NCBI GenBank assembly: GCA_030041335.1
Contig: JASHOB010000158.1
Span: 1 to 64,000 of the forward strand
Reading direction: 5' to 3'
DNA length: 64,000 bases
Source: Alphaproteobacteria bacterium
GTDB taxonomy: Bacteria > Pseudomonadota > Alphaproteobacteria > ATCC43930 > CGMCC-115725
The notes under the pieces were generated by a model. The model did not search any database, was not told where the DNA came from, and saw nothing but the letters and a program-made list of their open reading frames with translations. A program made the translations under genes and the position numbers. Of the stretch, positions 60,024-64,000 are shown piece after piece; positions within the stretch are counted from its first letter, which is position 1, and every line of letters starts with the position of its first letter.

Positions 60024-60992
60024 TCAGAGGCCGCGTAGGAAACCGAGTAGAAGTTCGTTCACCGCGCCGGGTTGTTGCTGCTGCACCCAGTGACCCGCAT
60101 TGGCTACCAGGTGCGAGCCTTTGAGGTTTGGCACATTCGTGGGCTGCGCTGCCAGCGCCTCGGCCGTCATCTTCAGCACCAGGTCCCGCTCCCCCGCGAT
60201 GAAGACGGTGGGTTGCAGCACCTTTGCGCCGTCCTGAAACGGGGTTAGTTCCCAGTTGCGGTCGATGTTGCGATACCAGTTGATGCCGCCGCGAAAGCCC
60301 GCCCGGGTGAATTCGCCGACATAGAAGTCAACGTCCTCCTCCGTCAACCATGGAGGTCGCTCATGGGGCACGCGCGCGCGGATGACATCGCCCAACCGCA
60401 TGTCTTTCGGAAAAGCAACGATCGAGTGGGTGACTCTCTCGCCTGGCGCGAGACTGCCCTCGGCGAGTAGGCCAAGCAGAGTCCCGCGGACATCTTCCTC
60501 GAGTTCGCGCTCGGCCTTGTCCGGCTCCTGGAAATAATCCTGATAAAAATGGGTCTGCCGTGTGATCTGCGCGAAGCGCACGGCCGGGCGGACCGGTCCG
60601 CGGGGAATAAAGGGCACGCTTAGCAAGCCTAGAGCGCCGAACAAATCGGGACGCAGCAGCGCGGCCTGCTGGGCGACCATGGCACCCCAATCGTGGCCGA
60701 CGATGACGGCCCGCTTCTCTCCGAGGGCGTTGACCAATCCGACGATGTCGCCGACCAGATCGAGGATGTTATAGGCGGCAATCGCTTCCGGTCTATCGCT
60801 CCGACCGTACCCGCGCTGATCGGGTGCGACGACTCGATATCCGGCAGCGACCAACGCAGGAATTTGATGGCGCCAGGAATACCAGCTCTCCGGCCACCCG
60901 TGGCACAGCACGATCAGCGGCCCGCTGCCCCCCTCGACATAGTGAAGGCTGATCCCGTTGGTGCGGACAAAGCCGTGTTTCAGATCGCTCAT
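60024..60992 (-). CDS. Epoxide hydrolase-type alpha/beta hydrolase
   Basis: A 322-residue alpha/beta-hydrolase of the soluble epoxide hydrolase group. The oxyanion motif is LCHGWPESWYSWR, the nucleophile is D101 in VIVGHDWGAMVAQ, and the catalytic His is in LVANAGHWVQQQQP. A cap domain between has FYQDYFQ with the Tyr that helps open the epoxide. The acid is likely the Asp in FIAGERDLVL. Starts ten bases after the monooxygenase stop, so the two form an operon: an FAD monooxygenase that makes an epoxide, and a hydrolase that opens it (inference). Confidence 0.93.
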   Translation of the reverse strand: MSDLKHGFVRTNGISLHYVEGGSGPLIVLCHGWPESWYSWRHQIPALVAAGYRVVAPDQRGYGRSDRPEAIAAYNILDLVGDIVGLVNALGEKRAVIVGHDWGAMVAQQAALLRPDLFGALGLLSVPFIPRGPVRPAVRFAQITRQTHFYQDYFQEPDKAERELEEDVRGTLLGLLAEGSLAPGERVTHSIVAFPKDMRLGDVIRARVPHERPPWLTEEDVDFYVGEFTRAGFRGGINWYRNIDRNWELTPFQDGAKVLQPTVFIAGERDLVLKMTAEALAAQPTNVPNLKGSHLVANAGHWVQQQQPGAVNELLLGFLRGL

Positions 60993-61002
60993 CGTGCCTC
61001 GA

Positions 61003-62358
61003 TCAGTTCGCCGCCGGGGCGGCCATTTCCGCCATCACTGCGCGAACGCGTTCCTGCAGGGCCGGTTCGCGATAAACGCGACGCGGCTTGATTAAGTGCG
61101 TGACTTCAAGGACCAGCGCATGGACGTCGGCATCTCGCGCAGCCAACGCCATGAGCGCCGCGCCAAATCTCATTTGGCGTTCGAAATCGGGCGGGCGTTC
61201 GCCCTGTGTTTGGGGATACGCAAGGTCGAGCCCCGCGGTCGCCCATGGCGCATCAAGCATCGCGGGCAGTTCGCTGAAATAGGGGACAGCAAGACCCGTC
61301 AAATCTCCCTGGGCGCGTTCAAGCAACCGCCGCAGCAGAACTGCCTCTTGCGCGGCAACGCTCATGCCTTGCCCGAACACAGGGTTGAAACGGCATTCCG
61401 CGTCGCCGAGCGGCAACAAGCCACCGGGAAAATCGGCGACGTTCTCGAAATGCCGCCAACTGCTACCCGGAAAGCGAAAACGCGAAAACGGTGTAACTCG
61501 CCGGGCGCTTATAAGCGCATTGGCCACCGTCGGCACACGCAAGTCTCGCGCGAAGGCAAGGAAGCCGACGTCGTCGTTCGGCGGGCGATCGTCGTGGCCT
61601 GCGAATATGGTCACGGTCCAGCGGCTATGCTCGATCGGCAACAAGAGCGAGCCGCGGCTGGTGTCGGGCGCTTTCGGCAAAAGATAGACGCCCTTCCAGT
61701 CATCAGGCGCATCCCGTGGAACCGCAAAGTGCGCCGTCACATAGTTCATGCTCATGCCAATGACGGTTTCGAGGGGAGCAGGACGTCCGGTCGCGTTGAG
61801 GAAATCAAGCGTCGGAACGCCGCGCCCCGACGCATCGATGACCAAATCGGCGGTCAGGGTGCCGGTATCACCGCCGGTCGCGGAATAGCGAACGCCCCGA
61901 ACCGCGCGGCCGTCCGCCGTCGGCACCAGTTCCTCGGCACGGCAGTCGTCGCGCAATTCGACATTGCCGAGCATTTCAACCCGCTTACGCACGCTGAATT
62001 CAATCGCGGGCCGCGATAAACAGTAAAATGGGATGCCGAGGGTGCGCGCCGGAAATGGATCGAAGCCCGGGCGTTCCACGCGCACATCGCGCGCGGCGTC
62101 GATTGTCACGGCGCCGGCTTCGAGGAAATCGTCGTCGATACCGGGGAACAGCGTCTGTAGCGCCCGCAGTCCCCCGACCAACAGGCCGTGCGTATGTGCG
62201 CCTTGCGGCACGCCGGAGCGGGGAACGCCCTCCGACGGGAGCTTGTCGCGGTCGAGTACAATCACACGACCGAAAAAATCGCTGAGCGCGCCAGCAGCGG
62301 CCAAACCGCCCATGCCCGCGCCGATTACGACTGCGACCTGGTTAGCGATATTGGCCAT
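61003..62358 (-). CDS. FAD-dependent monooxygenase/geranylgeranyl-reductase-like oxidoreductase
   Basis: A 451-residue flavoprotein. N-terminal FAD motif QVAVVIGAGMGGLAAAGALS, a lipid-pocket-like loop RSGVPQGAHTHGLLVGGLRA, and the GD box LGDAECRFNPVFGQGMSVAA. Related to group-A aromatic hydroxylases and to epoxidases such as squalene monooxygenase. No reductase is needed because the same protein would use NAD(P)H. The HTH(G/A) loop is often seen in the 'FAD-binding monooxygenase' group of unknown substrate. Upstream of the epoxide hydrolase, which fits an epoxidase role. Confidence 0.88.
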   Translation of the reverse strand: MANIANQVAVVIGAGMGGLAAAGALSDFFGRVIVLDRDKLPSEGVPRSGVPQGAHTHGLLVGGLRALQTLFPGIDDDFLEAGAVTIDAARDVRVERPGFDPFPARTLGIPFYCLSRPAIEFSVRKRVEMLGNVELRDDCRAEELVPTADGRAVRGVRYSATGGDTGTLTADLVIDASGRGVPTLDFLNATGRPAPLETVIGMSMNYVTAHFAVPRDAPDDWKGVYLLPKAPDTSRGSLLLPIEHSRWTVTIFAGHDDRPPNDDVGFLAFARDLRVPTVANALISARRVTPFSRFRFPGSSWRHFENVADFPGGLLPLGDAECRFNPVFGQGMSVAAQEAVLLRRLLERAQGDLTGLAVPYFSELPAMLDAPWATAGLDLAYPQTQGERPPDFERQMRFGAALMALAARDADVHALVLEVTHLIKPRRVYREPALQERVRAVMAEMAAPAAN

Positions 62359-62731
62359 GGCCCATCCTAATTCGTTGAGGTCGCAACGAACTACCGAGGC
62401 AGCTGCCTGCGCCTACGAAATACGAACGACGATGCGATACTGCCCCCAATGAATTCACCATGCTTTATAGCCAAAACCTGTCCCTTGTGTCACCGGTATC
62501 TGGAAAATGTTAGATCGTGGTCGCTGTTGTCGCGAGAATGGCAGCGCGGCAGGCGCGGTGCACGTGTATAACGAGGTCGCTCGTTCACTGGTTACGGCAA
62601 CGGATGAGCGAGGCTCGGGGAGCGGGCAATCGGGCGTTGATCGGGGGCTCGGACGCTTGCGGTGGTCGCGTTTGAAAAGCTGTGGCGCCCAATTTGACCT
62701 GGACAGCGGACTGGAGTGAGCAGGAGGAGGC
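62359..62731. other. Divergent intergenic region
   Basis: A 373-bp gap between the FAD monooxygenase and the GH13 gene, no gene recognised. Ends in AGGAGGAGG (62722-62730), the ribosome site for the GTG at 62732. Confidence 0.5.
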
Positions 62732-64000
62732 GTGCTCTCGCAACAAAATATTTTGGCAGCCACGCCCGGTGGTGCGACCCTCGTCGAGGGCGGAGCCACC
62801 TTCCGAGTCTGGGCCCCTCGCGCAACCGCGGTGTATCTGAACGGTAGCTTCGGAGGGGCGGTCTATGATCAACAGACGGAAGACCGTCTCCTGAGCAAGG
62901 ATGTCGCCGGCTACTGGACCGGCTTCCAGGTGGGGGCGCAAGACGGCGATCAGTATCGGTTCTGGGTCGCCGGCGCGGGATCGAGCGGCTACAAGCGCGA
63001 CCCCTACGCCCGCGAGCTGGCCGCGGCCGGGTTCCCCAATTGCTTCAGCATCCTGCGGGCGTCGAGTGCGTATCCCTGGCATGACTCCGGCTTCCGCACA
63101 CCCGATTTTTCGGACACCGTAATCTATCAGGCGCATATCGGCACCTATGCGATCAGCACACCGGGGGTCGCTTCCAACTTTCTCGACGTTGCCAGCAAAA
63201 TTCCCTATCTCGCGGCGCTCGGTGTCAATGTGCTGCAGCCGCTGCCGGTCGACGAGCAGGAGACCAATCCGTCAATGGGTTATGGCGGGGCCGACTTGTT
63301 CTCACCGGACTTTCCCTACGTCGCCGGACCGGCCACCCTGCCAAACTATCTGGCGGTCATAAACGGCCTGCTCGCCGCCAAGCAGCTCGAACCGCTTAAG
63401 CTCGACCATATCCAATCCGGGCCGTCCCAACTCAAGGCGCTTATCGATCTCTGTCACGTTTACGGCATCGCCGTCGCATTCGACGTGGTCTACAACCATG
63501 CCGGCGGATTCAGCGTGAACGGTCAGCTCGACGACAATTGCCTTTACTACTTTGACCGGGTGACCGACGCCGGGAACAACAACGATAGTCTTTACTTCAC
63601 TGACCAGGACCGCGGCACGGGTGGGCTTGCGTTCGCCATGTGGAACGAAGATGTCTGCAAGCTGCTGATGGACAATGCCGCGCATTACCTCAGCGAATTT
63701 CACGCGGACGGATTCCGCTATGACGAGGTCAGTATTCTCCTCTCCACCAACCAGGCGAACGGTTGGCAGTTCTGCCGCGACCTGACCACGGCCCTGCGCA
63801 CGCTGCAACCGCGTGTCCTGCAGAACGCGGAGTTCTGGCCCGGCGAATTTCCCGATATCCCGTCGACCGTCCAGCCGGTAATTTCGCCTGCGTCCGTCGG
63901 CGGGGCCGGCTTCGACGTCGTGCAGCACGACGCTCTGCGGTCGGCGTTGCGAAACGCCGTCGCCACCGCATCGGGTGGCGCCCAAGCAGCGGTTTCCGTC
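62732..64000 (+). CDS. GH13 alpha-amylase-family enzyme, 5' part (cut by window edge)
   Basis: Open frame of 423 codons from GTG 62732 to the last base, no stop reached. An N-terminal CBM48/isoamylase-like domain (FRVWAPRATAVYLNGSFGG) covers about residues 15-110. The catalytic barrel has QAHIGTYAISTPG, the first conserved block AFDVVYNHAGG, the nucleophile block DGFRYDEVSIL and the likely acid/base Glu in VLQNAEFWPGEFP. This order is typical of glycogen branching enzymes, maltooligosyltrehalose hydrolases and related proteins. It acts on alpha-glucans in glycogen or trehalose metabolism; the exact reaction cannot be fixed without the C-terminus. Very strong ribosome site AGGAGGAGG immediately upstream. 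Confidence 0.9.
   Translation, partial: MLSQQNILAATPGGATLVEGGATFRVWAPRATAVYLNGSFGGAVYDQQTEDRLLSKDVAGYWTGFQVGAQDGDQYRFWVAGAGSSGYKRDPYARELAAAGFPNCFSILRASSAYPWHDSGFRTPDFSDTVIYQAHIGTYAISTPGVASNFLDVASKIPYLAALGVNVLQPLPVDEQETNPSMGYGGADLFSPDFPYVAGPATLPNYLAVINGLLAAKQLEPLKLDHIQSGPSQLKALIDLCHVYGIAVAFDVVYNHAGGFSVNGQLDDNCLYYFDRVTDAGNNNDSLYFTDQDRGTGGLAFAMWNEDVCKLLMDNAAHYLSEFHADGFRYDEVSILLSTNQANGWQFCRDLTTALRTLQPRVLQNAEFWPGEFPDIPSTVQPVISPASVGGAGFDVVQHDALRSALRNAVATASGGAQAAVSV

Noticed and set aside
1-64000. CRISPR array, tRNA, rRNA, riboswitch or prophage
   Set aside because: None was seen when reading the window by eye: no regularly spaced repeats, no rRNA-like or tRNA-like stretch I could identify, and only fragments of recombinases/transposases.

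Overview
The window is GC-rich chromosomal DNA. It is dominated by catabolic oxidoreductases, two branched-chain-type (Liv/HAAT) ABC importers, MHS-family and enoyl-CoA/Mo-hydroxylase genes, and decayed mobile-element scraps. This mix suggests a metabolically versatile alphaproteobacterium, possibly Hyphomicrobiales-like and from soil or a metagenome. That placement is inference from gene content and base composition; there is no rRNA or other marker gene here.

Layout. 0-5 kb: scraps of a serine recombinase and an ArsR regulator, then a YghU-type glutathione transferase, a ThDP-dependent enzyme, an ABC-ATPase fragment and an Asp/Glu-racemase-like gene. 5-9.5 kb: a transposase scrap, an MHS transporter, and convergent M20 hydrolase and CobW-type GTPase genes that overlap each other. 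9.9-19.9 kb: a plus-strand catabolic block of a cytochrome P450, a monooxygenase scrap, two adjacent ACMSD-like amidohydrolases, a Rieske-like protein that has lost half its cluster ligands, a TfdA/TauD dioxygenase and a complete Liv importer with a permease-ATPase fusion. 19.9-26 kb: a tightly coupled minus-strand operon (Rieske oxygenase, Gfo/Idh/MocA dehydrogenase, enolase paralogue with altered active site), divergent from a small-molecule kinase and a D-2-hydroxyacid dehydrogenase. This is the best candidate for an undescribed pathway.

26-34 kb: an acyl-CoA dehydrogenase, an Rrf2 regulator divergent from a flavin oxidoreductase across a near-perfect inverted repeat that contains both start codons, and a second five-gene Liv importer on the minus strand. 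34-42 kb: a pseudogene-rich stretch (IS630 scrap, truncated carboxylesterase, truncated MFS gene, frameshifted GlcG/HbpS) with intact LLM flavin oxidoreductase, DUF2905, cupin, FadR-type regulator, CnbZ-like and VOC genes among them. 42-45.8 kb: an Eis-like acetyltransferase, a MetE-C-domain protein and a LysR regulator.

46.5-52.6 kb: a five-gene operon with stop-start overlaps, encoding a flavin disulfide reductase, a crotonase with the 6-oxocamphor-hydrolase catalytic triad, and a three-subunit PaoABC-like molybdenum hydroxylase. Together they look like an alicyclic or terpenoid hydroxylation and ring-cleavage unit. 52.6-62.4 kb: a group-D flavin monooxygenase, an NTF2-like protein, a methyltransferase, a 1.1-kiloresidue adenylyl cyclase/AAA/TPR protein, Ogt, an epoxide hydrolase and an FAD monooxygenase. 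The right edge cuts a GH13 alpha-amylase-family gene that starts at 62732 and has no stop in the window.
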